This document shows, piece by piece, positions 18,741 to 32,800 of a stretch of 64,000 bases of DNA. The stretch lies in assembly GCF_048771995.1 (NCBI RefSeq), contig NC_133024.1:26118001-26182000 (forward strand), read 5' to 3'. Below the pieces are notes generated by a model. That model searched no databases and had not been told where the DNA came from. It worked only from the letters and a program-made list of their open reading frames with translations. Numbering within the stretch: position 1 is the first letter of the stretch; the number at the start of each line of letters is the position of its first letter. The stretch is from Taeniopygia guttata (lineage: Eukaryota; Chordata; Aves; Passeriformes; Estrildidae). A program made the position numbers and the translations under genes.

Positions 18741-20806
18741 TGTGGATTTCAAATGATGTATTGAACAGTTTGAGATGGGGAAAAAAACCCAAGGCTTCCA
18801 CGTGCCTGGAAAAGATTTCTGAGAATTTCCCCACTTCAAGCACTTTCAATATACAGCATGTACTTCTAATAAGTATCATACTGTTGTACTTGTTGAACAT
18901 AAATTATGAAAGAAAATATGTATTACAGTGGGCTTTGTACTACTTCCGATTTAAAAAAAAAAAATACCAACAACAATATCATCCTCAATTAAAGTAGGAT
19001 GTAGGCATAGAAAAACAAAGTCTCAAACTGGGAATTAAAACTGACATCAGTTCCTCACTTTGTCACTGATGGTCAGGAACTTCCATGTTTCACGTAGGAA
19101 ACTTTCAAGTAGAATAGGAGTAGTCCTTCCTTATTTAACATGGTGCTCTAGTTCCTCAGACAAAAACATGTAAGATTAACGTTAAAGTATAACCTATTAT
19201 TATCCTATTATTTACAGATAAATCCAAATGACTCATTGTATGTTGCTTAAAAATTCACTCTAAATGTGTTGGTATTCATATTCTTGAATATCTAAGAAGA
19301 CCTGCAAGTGGATTTCATTTAGGTCCTACTTCCTGCCTTCAGCTAGCTTCTTGTAATGTGAGGTCAACTAAGTTTTGCATACCAAAATACATAAAACTTG
19401 GGTAAAAAAAAAAAATACACAAGACCACCAAGCCATCCACTCTTGACACTTCTGTAAATTATTCCCCGTTCTCTGCCCCCAGCCACAGTCACAGAAAAGA
19501 AGCTGATATGAGCAAAACCACAACATAGGTAAAAATATTCACTTTAATTCAGAACATTTAGTGTATTTACAATATAAATTTCCTCTCTGGTCAAGGGATT
19601 AGAGACTGAAAAAACCCATTTACAAACATGTGGCAACCTGCACCTGGTGCAGGCTAATTGAATTTTTCTACATCTGGTTCTCCCAGGGTAATTCTAGGGA
19701 GAAAGTGATGGGGAGAGCTTGGAGATGGTACCAAATGGCTCCCACAGCAATCACAGAATGCAGTCCAGGAAGTAGTGTGAAGTTACTCAGCAGTTGCTAA
19801 AATATCTATACAGTCCCATTTGCAGTTAGATTCATCGAATCTTCCATATGTAGATAAGCAGGTAGACACAAGCCTACCAGCCTGTGTGCAAGCACAGATT
19901 TGCAGAGGTGCTCAGGCTACCTGTGTTCACACATAGATACCACCTCACCCAGGCAGATGCACACACTCCTTGCCACCCTGCACTTGGACAAACACACAGG
20001 CAGGTGTTTTGTTAATGCTAATTTACATGGTTTCTAGATACAGGGAAAAAAAAAAAAAAAAAAAAAAAAAACAACTTTGAGGAAAAAAGCCCCAGCCCTT
20101 TCGTCTGACTCACCGGCTTGGAATCCTTACTCCTCTGGAACCTGAGGGACACGGTGTGGAAAGGATGATGTTCTCCTGTTTCTTGCAGAGAGAACCAGTT
20201 CTGAATCTCCAGGAGTCTTTTGCTACAGTGATAGCTACTAGTCGCTACTGGTTGACACCGAGAGAGGGCAATCCTCTCCTGCTCCCAGAAACAGGCACAT
20301 CCTCCCACCACTTCCTCTGAGTCAGATTTAGCAATCAAAAGGCTGCAATATGAGCCACTTCAACTGGTTGATCTCGCAGGACAATAAATCTGCAAGAAGT
20401 GAGTGAGTACTTTAACATCCGAAGAATCAGCTTAACGAAAGTACCCTACAAGTTTACCCACCACACGTTGGGTGGAGCACCTGTTTCAGCAACAACTTGT
20501 CCATAGAAGCTGATCTACAATCAAGTCATTCAGAGCTACTATTTGCACCTGGGTCAGAGTTCACACACCACTTCCTTTATGAGGTGCTTCCCCACCTAGG
20601 GAAAGGAGGTGTTGCAGAGGTCTGCTGTGGCTTAAAGGTTGAACTACATGGTGGTTAAGAAGCAAACCTCAGCCTTTCTCCAGCATAACCTGCTGCTGTC
20701 TCCAACAAAACCAGCTGACAAGTGTTACAAAGATGGGGAGATACAGGGAAAGAAAGAGAGCTATGATCCCCTCTTAAGATTCAAAGGCAGCTAAAGCAGA
20801 AATAGA
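18741..20806. other. Intergenic and probable TNFRSF1A 3'UTR
   Basis: No coding exon was recognised. The right part (from about 19.5 kb) is the expected TNFRSF1A 3'UTR on the minus strand. An ATTAAA hexamer at about 19548-19543 on the minus strand would give a 1.2-1.3 kb 3'UTR, but this is a guess. A run of 26 A lies at 20046-20071. Confidence 0.45.
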
Positions 20807-23800
20807 TTAAAGATGGTTGTGGAGGCTGCAAGGTTGAGGAGAGTTCTGGTTTAGCAAAGCTTCTTGAACAGCGTCACTGCAGCCACTGAGCTCCATCTGG
20901 TTGAGAACACGGCTGATGTGCTCCAGAGTGGCAGCATGGCCCGTCTGCAGTTTCCACAGGCGGAGCATTTCATACTGGGCGTCTCGCAGGCGCCGGTGCT
21001 CCAGCTCTATTCGCTCCAGGTCGTAGTCACTCAGGCCCAGGCGCCGCACAAACTCCTTCCACCGCGACGGCGGCACGTGGTCCACCACAGCGTACAGAAC
21101 AGCAGGGTCTGTGAACACAGAGGGGAAACCCTGAGAAGCAAGATTCTTCAGCCTCAGGGAGAATGTCAGTAATCCAGGGCTGGAGGTTGCCTTGGAATCT
21201 TGCACTGCCCCCTCTCGATCAAGTCTCCTCCAGTTCTCCAGAGTAATCACACAGACTCATGTGAAGTCCAGACTTGCTCTTATCCTTCAAAATGTAATGG
21301 GAATGTTTCCATATGCTCTTGTATAAGGTTATGAGCAAAGACAAGAACATTTGCTTAGGGCCTTTCTGCCATACATGCTTGAAAAAGAATGAATTATTGA
21401 AATTATTCTGGCCCATTATCCCAGAGGCATTAAGACTGACAGCATGTCAACACATAAGACAATAGACTTTGCTGGTAGGGAAAAGGGACAATAGAAAGGC
21501 CTTGCACAGATATTTAGCATATACAGACTCACAGGCTCTGGGCATGCTTTCTACTGTGCTGTGCATGGGTACCCATCCAGGTCACATACACTGGGTAAGG
21601 TCTGTCCAGCATACTTCCAGATGCATCTGCGTAATTAGGTTCCTGTTTGACTGGGGAAGGAGAGAAGGATGGAGGAGTTTCACTTACTGTCTGGAAGCTG
21701 TGTCTTCCTGGCAGGTCTGACACAGTCTGGTAACTCATGTGAACTCTGAGGCGGAGGTATAGATGATAGGGCTGCATTTAATGGCAATTCTGTTTCCTTC
21801 TGGGACTCAGGAATAAGGGTGGAAATTTTATTTCTTTTTTTCTCAATCTGAAAGACACATTACATAGTCCAGAATCACCCACAGCAGCACAATACATCTG
21901 TCTCCTGCAAGTAACCACTAGTTTTATATGCTAAAATTTATCCAAGATAGGTGGGGAATGGGTGTTGAGATTTTAATTCTTCCTACATGCCTTGTTTCAT
22001 CAGAGTACATCAAACATTTCTTTCCAGCAGAACCCAAAGAGTTTAACTTTCTTTTGGCACCATAAAACAGTAGTCCAGAAAAAAGTATTTCCTTACAAAA
22101 TCAAGTAAGGCTGGTACCCAAAATCACCACCATTCTAGAAGCTCCACATGCCACCTTTCCCATCAACTTCTTCTGTAAGGCTGTGGAAACCCCACTTCAG
22201 CTGCTGCCTGGGCCTTCTTATTTGCAGAATTACCTTGGACCTGAGAGAATACTGTGAAGCAGCACTGAGAGGCTTGTGGAGTCAAGCTCTGAAGTGAAAT
22301 TAATTAAATCCTCCAAGCTTGAGGTACACAGAGAGAAAAGGGGATTAAGGACCAACTATCCAAAATGCATCCAGGAAAAAAAAAAAAGGACAGAAAAAAA
22401 AAGGCCAGGAGTTTTAAAAGCATCCTCTAGAAGAGAGGAAGTAAGGTGTTACTGGCTCCACCCTCTACAGGAAAAGACTTCTGAGTTAAACAACCCTATT
22501 ACTAAGTTCACTTGAAAATACAAGGCCTGAAAACAGCCCTTGGGGATAAATATTACTCCAGATCCCAGGCTAACATATTTGAAAGTGGAAGGTAAGCTCT
22601 TATACCCATCATCTTGCTCACCTCTGATACTGGCTCCTTGGGTGTCTGTGGCAAAGAAACTTCAAAGAAAGAAAGAAAAAAGAAAGCAGAAATTATTTTC
22701 ACTTCCTCTTATCCCAGAGAAAACAGGAAAGCAGCTATTCACAATCCTGCCCTCAAAAATGTTTTAGAGCAAAATACACATCCCAGAAATAAGCTCACAT
22801 GCACATCCAATCACAGCTATGGGCTTGGATGCAGAACTGCTACAACAGCCTTGGCTATTTAGTTCTTGTGCTACTCTGGCCTTGCAGCAGAGCAGGGTAA
22901 GGGGATCCCACTTTGTCCCTCACACACAGAAAACCACACAGAAATCAGTGTCTATCCCAATCAATATGACTGCACGTGCCACTGTACTCACCACAGGAGT
23001 AGAAAGATGACACTATCTTATCTTTCTGGACCAGCTTCCCTACTTTACGTGCAACGCAGAGGACGAAGATAACTCCAAATATTGCAACAAGTGTGCCAAG
23101 TACAAGGTTTCCATCTGGACAAAAGGAAGAGAGCCAATGCATGAGTGACTAAGAAAAGAAGAGGTAAGTGCTAGAGGAAGAATAGCAAGTGAAGATTTGG
23201 AAATGGTAGGGAGAAAAAGGATAGAGGTTTGACAAAGTGGAAAATATAACCCTTTACAAAAGGCATTAAGAGAACAACACCCCACAATGAAAAGATTCCA
23301 CTGCCCTTCAGTCCCCTAAGCACTCACTCAGCCCAGATGAAGTCGGTGAGGTAGTGACTGGGCTAGGACACAGCAAGCAGTCTTCTCCAGTGCAGCTGAA
23401 AGGGCCAATAAGAGAGGTGAGCACACGTGCAATGAAACTTCAGCCATTTCCAACCACCCTAATTAACAGACTAGTCAAGGTGAGCCTGCAAAGCAGAGCA
23501 ATGGAGTGTGACTAATGACTCTGGGCTCTTAGTGGGCCGATGCCTACATGGAGGAGACTCAGGGTGGCAGAGGTGAAGACCTACTTGCCCCAGAAAGGCA
23601 ATTAAAATATTTTAAAGTTATGTCTAGATAGTAAGAGTCATATGAAGAATTTCCTCCTGCTGTGGAGCCCCTGCTGTCTCTCCTACTCAGTGGTGGGGCA
23701 TACAGAGTAAAAAAGCTCACCTGTTACAAGGCTTGCAAATATTATTACGTGACAGGAAGAATTGAGGTTTACACCTGCAAATGGCATCTTTGTTCTTTGA

Positions 23801-26800
23801 ACCTGTAGAGGAAAAAAACAGAAACTGTTGCCATAATCTGGACAAAGAAGAAAACAAAGGGGAAAAAATCCACTCCAAGATGGATGAGAGATTATCCTTT
23901 TTTAAGCCTGGAAAACTGCTACTGAAGAAGAGATAAAGGATTTGATATACATATAATAACAGAGTTGTGGGAGGATAAAAGTAATAGAAATAAGGGTGCC
24001 ACTGTCCTGAAGGTGGGCACCTCTGGAGAGGTTTGGAAAGGGACTATAATTACAGAGCAGCTGGAATTAGTGTATGCACAAAAAGCTGTAAAAGTCACTC
24101 AAGTTCAAGCATAACAGGAAGGAGAAATCACATTAGCCAGGGCAAGATAAGGGAGAAGTGGTCCCTGAGCAGCTGGACTGGTGAGGAAGTCCGTTCAGAG
24201 CAGGGAGAAATCACTTAAAGTCATGGTACACATAAGCACTCTTCTGTTGTCGTGAGTGGAAGGGGTAAGAAATGAAAGAACTATCACTTCTAAGCAAGTC
24301 ACAAGAGAGAGCCTGAGTGAAACAGGTGTGGGAAGGAGCAGGGAAGAACAGTGATGGAAGGATATCAAATTGCATGAGAGGAGGAGAAAATGTACTATAA
24401 CAAGAAGCATGCATTCTGTGGCAAGTGAGGGACAGGAATAAAACAGTTTTACATTAGCCAAAAGGGAAGGAAACTGCTCAAGGACAGTGTGCAATCATGA
24501 CCCTTGAGGAGGAGAGGCTTAAGCATGGAAACTGTGACAAGATGATTGAGCACTAGAGGGAACACATTCACCAGTGAAACAGCAAACCTCACACTGGGCA
24601 GGGTAAGAGATGGGAAAGGGATCAGGAGCAGCACAGTTTGCAAAGAAGAGAGGATAGCTTTAAGACAAGGTAAGATGTGGGAGCAGCTGTACTGGAAGCA
24701 TGGGCCTGCTGGATAATTAAAGAACAATTACTAAATTACTTATAATTGTGTCTTTGGTACAGATCACGACCAGCTGAATAAGATGTTAAGAGGACACTGT
24801 GTGTTCTTGGGCTGGAAGACAGCCACTAAGGAATGAATGTAAGTGCAGATTTGGAAGACCAGTCAGTGTGTGAATGGGCACGGATGTGTGATGTCTTATT
24901 CAGCCATACAGTCGGGTCCACCAGTGCAACTTTGTAAAAGAGCTAATCAAGAAAATAAAGTCAGTTTCTGTTGCATCCAATACTGTCTCATGCCTTCTCA
25001 GTCATCACATCAAGGGAAGATATTTAAGGGACATGGAAAAAATTAGACTACAGACAGCAGTGTTTGTTTAAGACCTCTGATTCCTGACCTTGGGACAGCT
25101 AACACGAGTACTTCTCCCAGACAGTGGCATGATCCCAAGGTAATGCCCAATGCTACTGGGTATAGTTCAGCACTACTAGCAGCTCTTTACTTTAGAACAC
25201 TGCACAGAACACTGTGGTTGCTCAACAATTGACTGACAAGCACATCAGCTGAGCACAAGGGCTAGAGGTGTTTCATCCATCATACTCAAAGTGCTTCCAG
25301 CAGTTGGGAGGGGAAATGCAGTGAGCATCAGGAGAAAGACAACAAGGAAGGCAAGGGGAAACCTGCTATAGAACTTAAAGACCTTGCTTCAGGACATGCA
25401 AGGCAGAGGCACCAAAATTAAGTAGAAGTAGCTCCTCACAACAGCCAAAATCAAGAAATGGTTCAAGAACAAAAGAAAGCAGCTATGACAGGAAACAGGG
25501 ACTGCTGCCAGAGCAGGCAAAATATAGCAGTCTTTCTAGGGAAAGTGGGCAGACAAACCCCAGAGTTGTTCCAAAACTACCATCCTTTCAGTGCAAGGCA
25601 CTGCAGCATATCAGAAAGTCTACTCTACTACAGTACATCTGCACTGGAGCCATATCCATGCCATACTCACAGCTGGCAATAGTCCCATCAGCACACGAGC
25701 TGCAGTTCCTACACTGGAAGTATTCAGAATCAGAATCAATCTGATACTGATTCTTCTGACAGCCACATACAGTATCTTGCTTTGGGGTGCATGGGGTCTC
25801 TACTATCTGCTGGAGTGCTGAGGAAAGAAAGGAGAAATTATTAATCCAGCCTCTTCCTTCACCTTCAACTGAGAGCACTGTCATGATCATAGGTATTGTT
25901 ATCCCCTAATTTTCACAGGAAAAGGCCAGAAATGCCTGCAAACTGTATCTCAGACTGCACTAATTTGGTAACCCTTACTCGTGCTGTCCCCAGTCCATCC
26001 CCATACACTGGCTTACCCATTCAACTGCTTACTTTTCCAAGCTCCTTTGCTCACCTTGCCATCCCCTCCAGCCTTCGTACACCCCCGTTTTCCTCAGATC
26101 CTGCAGATCTGACAGTAACTCACCTGTACGGCAGCGTTTGCACTGGAAGCATTTGGACATGGTGTTATCAACAGCTGTGAATGTGCCATTGCTGCACGGA
26201 AGACAGACAGTTGCCTGGTCAGGCCCATCACAGTCTTTTGCCTTGTAGGTACCTGCAAGAAAATCACTTAACAGAGCTCTGACAGGAAAGCAAATGCATT
26301 GTCTTAGGGAGGACAGGAGTCACTGGTTCCTCAAAGAAACCTTGGAGCTGATGCCATAAGGACCAAGTATGCTTCCTCTCACCAGTGTGAATGACACTGA
26401 CAGCCCATAAGAGGAGAAAAGGAATAAGAATAAATAAAAGGAATAAGAATTTATCTGGGTGGGATAGGTACCAAGCAAAGGGAGAGCTGATTAGCTGTAG
26501 GAGAGAGACAGTTTGAGAGTACAGGACTGAGAAATGCCTCTCAGGTGAAAGTCACTACCACTGTATTTATTTTGTGTACCTGCATGACACCTCATGCAGC
26601 AGTGGGTCTTTCTGGGGTGTAGGTATTGTCCCAGTTGACAGTGCATCTGTTTCTTTTCTCTCCTCAAAGGGTTAGAGGGGTCTCTTCCATCCAAAGCTAC
26701 CCGATGGACTTGCAGTCTATATGGCACTGGAGTAATTTCTACAGATTCCTTTGTCAACACACAGACAAATATTAGAATAACCTGTAAATAGAGAAGGAGG

Positions 26801-29800
26801 GAGGGAGAGGAGAGAAACAAGGTAAGAAAACATTATATCCTCCTGCTGACTGCACCCCTGATTTCAGCACTTAGAATTACATCACGAGTTCAGTTTACTT
26901 GGATAATTCTGGTAATGGGACCCTCCACTGGCAAATGTGTCTGGGGAGATGATTTACAAAAATAAATCCCAAAAGCATCTGTGATATTAATATATCTGTA
27001 TATGACCTCTACAGCGAACTAGTTGTATATAAGCCAAGTATTTTATACATGGAATGCCTTGAAAATGCTACAGCTTGCATAAAAGTTACACAAGAGCAAA
27101 AGAAATGCTTTTATTAAGGAAGGCAGTAAGGCTGTCCATTTAGAAACAGTTCCACAGAGGAGAATGAATCCAGTACTTGTAGTTCCACTGAATAAATATA
27201 CAAGATGAGAAGTTTGGAATAAGATGGCAAAAGAGGATCTCACTGCCTGCTAAGTACAGGAAATCTTCCAAAATGTTTCCTGAACAAGCCAGACCTAGAA
27301 ACGTGGGAAAGTTAGGTTTTTGATTTCGTCTCGTGTCAAATGTACATTCTTCCTCTTAAACTGCAGCTGTTAACAATCAGCCCATACAGTTCACACAAAA
27401 TGAGCAGTTTCTTCTTTTTTTAACACTGTTAAGATTTGATTTCTATCTTTCCTTTGAAAGTTACTTGTCATGCCAATCTTAGCAGAAATACTAGGATTGG
27501 CATGACTGCCATATGACTGTAAGAGAGGGTGACTTTTTACACCCACACACACAGGAACCAAGGGTTCAAAGCACAGCCTGCACTAATAATGAAGGATGCC
27601 GTTCCCTAGACACTGTTTTCAGGACACTATTCCCAGCACTGAAATTGAGAAATATACTGCTTATGTAATGGCCAAAAGGTCTCCACTCTGGTAAGAGGAC
27701 AGCATAAATGACTCATCTGCAAAAGATCCCGTACCAGAAGGATGGTAACAAGATTGTAGCGTATCACAAGCACAAGTCCTTTGCCTGTTGGCCCTCGGGC
27801 ATGCATTTCAAACATTCAGATAAAGAAAAAACATACAACAACAAAAAGGTTAAAAAAACCCCAACAAAACAAAACCAGGTCAAAACTTGGTCCAAGTTTT
27901 ATGAAACTTGAAGTCAGCAAGTTTCTACAGCAAAGATCCATCTCATACCAACCAGTGACTCCTGAAGAATATGAAAGATTTGTTGAAAAACTACGTTATA
28001 GTACCATGAAGAAGTCCAGCAACATGATGAAGACTTGACAACCTGCATCCCTTGTCATCCTCTTTTTACACAAGGGATCCTGGCCACACTGTCTGGATAT
28101 CTATGTGTTGATGCTTCTGAGTATGTTACAGATGTACCAATGAACTCGATGCATCAGATCGTGTGAATGATGAAAATCAATTTTTTTTTTGCAAATAACA
28201 CTGCCTTGCCAATATAATCTCACACAAAGTCTTACTGCACTACCTTCCCTCTAATTGTAATGTTTTGCCAGCTTGTTTTTTTGAAAGTGTTTTTTTGAAG
28301 ATGCTCAGCAGTACAAGCACAGCTTCAGAGTTGTTGGGGTTTTTTTCCTTTTTTTGGTTTTTCAACTAAGAGAGTTACAGCAAAACCAAAATAAACCAAT
28401 AAGGGTAAACCAATTAATTACACCAATTTTGTGGTAGCAAGCTTAGCAAAAGATATGTAGAATGAAATGATTATGACAGCCCTACACTATCCTGTTTCTC
28501 TTTCAGAATTAAAGCCTTGGAGGAGAAAGGTACATACCTAAAAGCAACTTAAAACCTCAAGAAGGATGGAGTTTGCAACTCTCACAAAACTAAAATGTTT
28601 TTCAGAGAGCTCTGACATATTCAATAGACCAGATGCTAAAAGGGTGAACAGGAAAAAGGAGAACCACATATTTAAATAGATATAATTTCAGACTTCATTA
28701 GTTGACCACAGAATAATTGTAAGCACTCCAACAACTCCTCATGGAACTAAAAATTGTTTTAGCAGCTGACACTACAAGATTTATTGCTTGCAGGAAAATG
28801 GATAAAAAAATCTTTCACATAGATGGTCTGACACACAGTAACAATAAAAACATTCTGATTTACTGTCACCCTGTTCTTTTAAAAGTTTTAAAGTCCTTTT
28901 AAAAGTTTTCTATGCCTTCTGATGTTTATATATTTCTACTAGAGTTTCTCACACACTGTCATGTAAATAATGATTGTTTTACATTCTTCTTTGTGGGAAG
29001 AGAAAATTGATAGACTGTTAGTTTAACCAGTGTAGTTGGAGAGGTAGCAATTTCATCCTCCAATCCACTGTCACTTTTAGAATTCAATATATTGAGAAGT
29101 CAGAAATAAAACTTGCTTCCTTTTACTCTTTTACATCTTGAGTAAATACGTGAGTTATTTCGTAGTGTGACAATTCACTAGCTAGTGATTAATCCCCTGA
29201 TATGAGAACATAAACAGTCAACCTGTAAGTCACACAAGTCAGCAGCAGAAAGAAGATAAAAACATCAAAAATTAAGCAAAAAAATACAGAGAAAATTGGT
29301 CAGATACACCTTCAAAGCCAAAAGAAAACAGATGTGTTTTTAATTTTTCAGATTAAGTGAAAGCATGTTTGTAAATGCCATCAAAGCAGAGTTAACACAT
29401 TACAGATTTATGGACCACAATCTGAAGAACAGAGAGTCACACACCACGAGTGACTCACACCCCAATGACTCGTCCATCCAGCAAAATCACTCTCATGATG
29501 GAAAAAAACCCCAAAACACCACCATCTTAAGCAGCTCCCCAAGCCATTCAGCAATACACTGATTTATACCAGTGAACAACTTCATCAAATTCAGGTAATA
29601 CATTAATTGAGAACAGTCTGTTCTGTTTCAGTTGGAAGGCATGTGACTTGTGGTATATGAACTGTAACAACTGTATTACAACATGGACTACAGAGCTGAT
29701 CAAAATCCTCAGCAAAACCAACCTAAGAGGATATGAAGGTGACCACATGGCAACCACTGGGTAGTGAAAGAGTGACCCAGTGAAGAGTGAGGAGACCCCA

Positions 29801-32800
29801 TCTAATAATGCTTTCTGATCCAGACTGTTGCTTGAGGGATAGGGAGTTTAGATCATAAGGGTCATATTGCCCAGGGATTTCATTGCTTGGGATCTCTCTT
29901 TTGAGGCACCTGGCTTAAGTTACTATGTAACACAGTTGATTTGTACCAACAAGTATGTCTGATGGAGATGAGAGCCTGATTTATAAAAATTCTTTAGCAG
30001 TTTTCCCCCTCTGGACACATTCCAGGACCTTCAAATCCTTAAATCTGAGGCCCTGAACTGCTGCCGGCACTCCGGGTGAGGCCGCACCAGCGCTGAGCAC
30101 AGCGGATGATCCCCCCTGTGCCCGGCTGGGCTCTGTGTTTGATGCCCCCAGGACACGGCTCCTGCCCTCTGGGCTGCCTGGGCACACCCTGCTGACCCTC
30201 ACTGAGCTGCTGCCCCCAGCACCCCCAGGGCCCTCCCTGCAGTTTAGATTTGTGCCCAGAAGTAACTCTGTCCCCATATTCAGGGTCCAGCATTTGGATT
30301 TGCTTCGTTTTGTTCCAATAATCATTGCTCAATGCGCCAATTTATCTAGAATAAATGCATTGAACAGAACTGGCCCTGGAATTGAGCCCTGAGGAACACG
30401 GCTGATGGTCAGTCGCCAGCCAGATTTTAGTTCAGTTTACCAAGCACTGAAGCCTCAAGTCATTGATAAATGTTTGCCAAAGCAAAGTTTAGAGGTCTTC
30501 TGCAAGTGAAATAAGCTGAATTTCCATTGTTAGATGTACAGCACACTTCACTTGCCAAGATAAAATAAACAGTACCCACTAAGCAACTTCACAGAAACAA
30601 TGTGTATTACCTAAGCCAAGTGATAATTCAAACCACTGATTCACACCTACTCAGTCATTTCAGCCAGCAGGGACTACCCAGGGAAAACAGAGTCAGCAGA
30701 AACTCTAGGGTTTACTTATGAAACTGCTGCTGGAATAACCAAAATATGGCAGAATGCTGCTTCCTTAAAACACTCCACAGCTATCTGGGTGACAGCTGTG
30801 TTCCCTGCACATTCTCCTCACACATAAGGCAACCCTAGTTCCTTCCCATGGCTCATGCCAGCACTTACTGCCCAGCACTTCACCTACCATGAGAAAAGAC
30901 ACAGCACAAGCTCAAAAGCTCTTTTATGCAACGTTTTGACAGCTGAGAAAGGAGTTAAGAGCCTTTCAACAATTTTCACACTCAAATATTCTTGAATTAC
31001 TGCCACCACTACAATTTACACACTTGTTCCTGCTTGTTCTCTGCAGGCCATGCACAGAAAACTGAAAGTGAGGTGATATCCCACCAGAGTAAGGCAAAGG
31101 AAGAAAGGAAGGGCAAAGATGAAAGTGAGGAGCAGAGCAAGATGCCAGAAAGATGGATGAGAGGGTAGAAACAAGGAATGTTTGAGAGCAGTGTTCTCAG
31201 GACAAGGGGACATAAAGCACTGTACCTGAAACAGAGGGACTGCATAGGGAGTGCAGCACGTCAGGGCTGCTCCATATTATCACCTCAGGAGGCTGAGAAA
31301 TACCAAATTACTCAGCATGAACACAGGTCATTTTGCTATCTTTAATACTGTTGCTTCAATATTACTTGTGAAAACAGTACACCATACTAGTAGTTATAAC
31401 TATCTATATTGTGTTGTAAATAATTATGAATTAAGTATTTTAGTTTCAGCATTATCATCATCAATGAAATCAGTATTTTATTCATATAAATATATTTAGT
31501 CATCCTTAATCTTCATGTACCAAGTTGCACAAAAATTCCATTGTAATAACTTAATCAACCACTTTCTCTAAAAAGGCTTCCACTTTGCAAATTCTATTTA
31601 AACTAATGAACTATCAACTACGTGCAAATAAGAGACATTATGAGTCATTCAAGTGTTTCAAAATATTTCGTAACAGCAAGCTACCCTGGCTTAAGAATCC
31701 AGCATGATACACGCCCCATGCACAAGTATTTTACACATAAATCATCTGTCAGCCTTTTTAATGATTCATAAAAAATTAGTCAGCTTGAAGGCTTGGATGC
31801 AAACCAGTATCTAGCACAGACTAATGAGCTGACAAATAAATCAGAGTACAGGATTTACCCTATGTGCTTTGTCTGGTTCAGCCGTTTCCAAAAGCTCTTT
31901 GAGGTTCACATTTGTTTTAGTTTGCAATACAAAGATGAAAGGGAAATCAGAACTTCTGCTTTACACATTGAGAAATGTGCATTAAAGCAACATTTACAGG
32001 AAGCTTTTGTCATTGCTCACTAAAATCTGGAAAGGACAACAGAAGGCTACAAGAACTACTGTAGTAAATAATCCTCCATTTCATGAAGATCAGATGAAAG
32101 AATGCTGTATTTCAGGCCTTGTCTAAATTCAGGAGACTAGTAATAGATTTGATCCAATGAAGAAAGGCCTTAGAAATCTTAACTTAGAAACCAAATGAAA
32201 ACTGTGGTTTTCTATAAAGATTGTGGACTTCACATCATAAAATATAAAGTATATAAAGTCAGAAGGCTTTATTTCATATTAGTAAAGATAAAGAAAATAA
32301 TGGAGAAGGTAGCAGGTGATAACAACTATAAGAAAATTTCTTTGGAAGCTTTCCCTCCGAGGACACTGTGGTGGACAATGTATAAGAGTGCCACGTTCAC
32401 TGACCCTCAACACCCCAGCACTTTGCCTGCCTGTGTTCAGGGCTGAGTTCCACTGTGCTACTGTACAGCCTCACATCAGAGCCATGGGAAGGCTCGGGGG
32501 ATCCTTACTTTTCCATCCTGAAATGATTTTCAGCTGGGCATGAACCCTCAGCCCCTGCTCATGCCCTTTGTCAGTGACTCACTAGGTGAATTTTTAAGTC
32601 AGGTAATTGTCAAATGCCAAGTCCTACTCATTGGAACAGATATATTCCTGTTTGGTTTAATAAGAAAATGTAGTGACATTGCTTTGAGATGTGCTTTCCA
32701 CTGTCAGGTTCCTAAGAGCATAACACAAGGATATGTATTAGCAAAGGAAACACTCCAGTAATCCAGGGATTATAGAAGACAACACAAAGCATCTGCCCCA

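Noticed and set aside
25588-25890. TRAIL-receptor (TNFRSF10) identity for the death receptor gene
   Set aside because: The cysteine-rich repeats ([12 protein letters not shown]) and death domain ([20 protein letters not shown]) match TNFR1 specifically.
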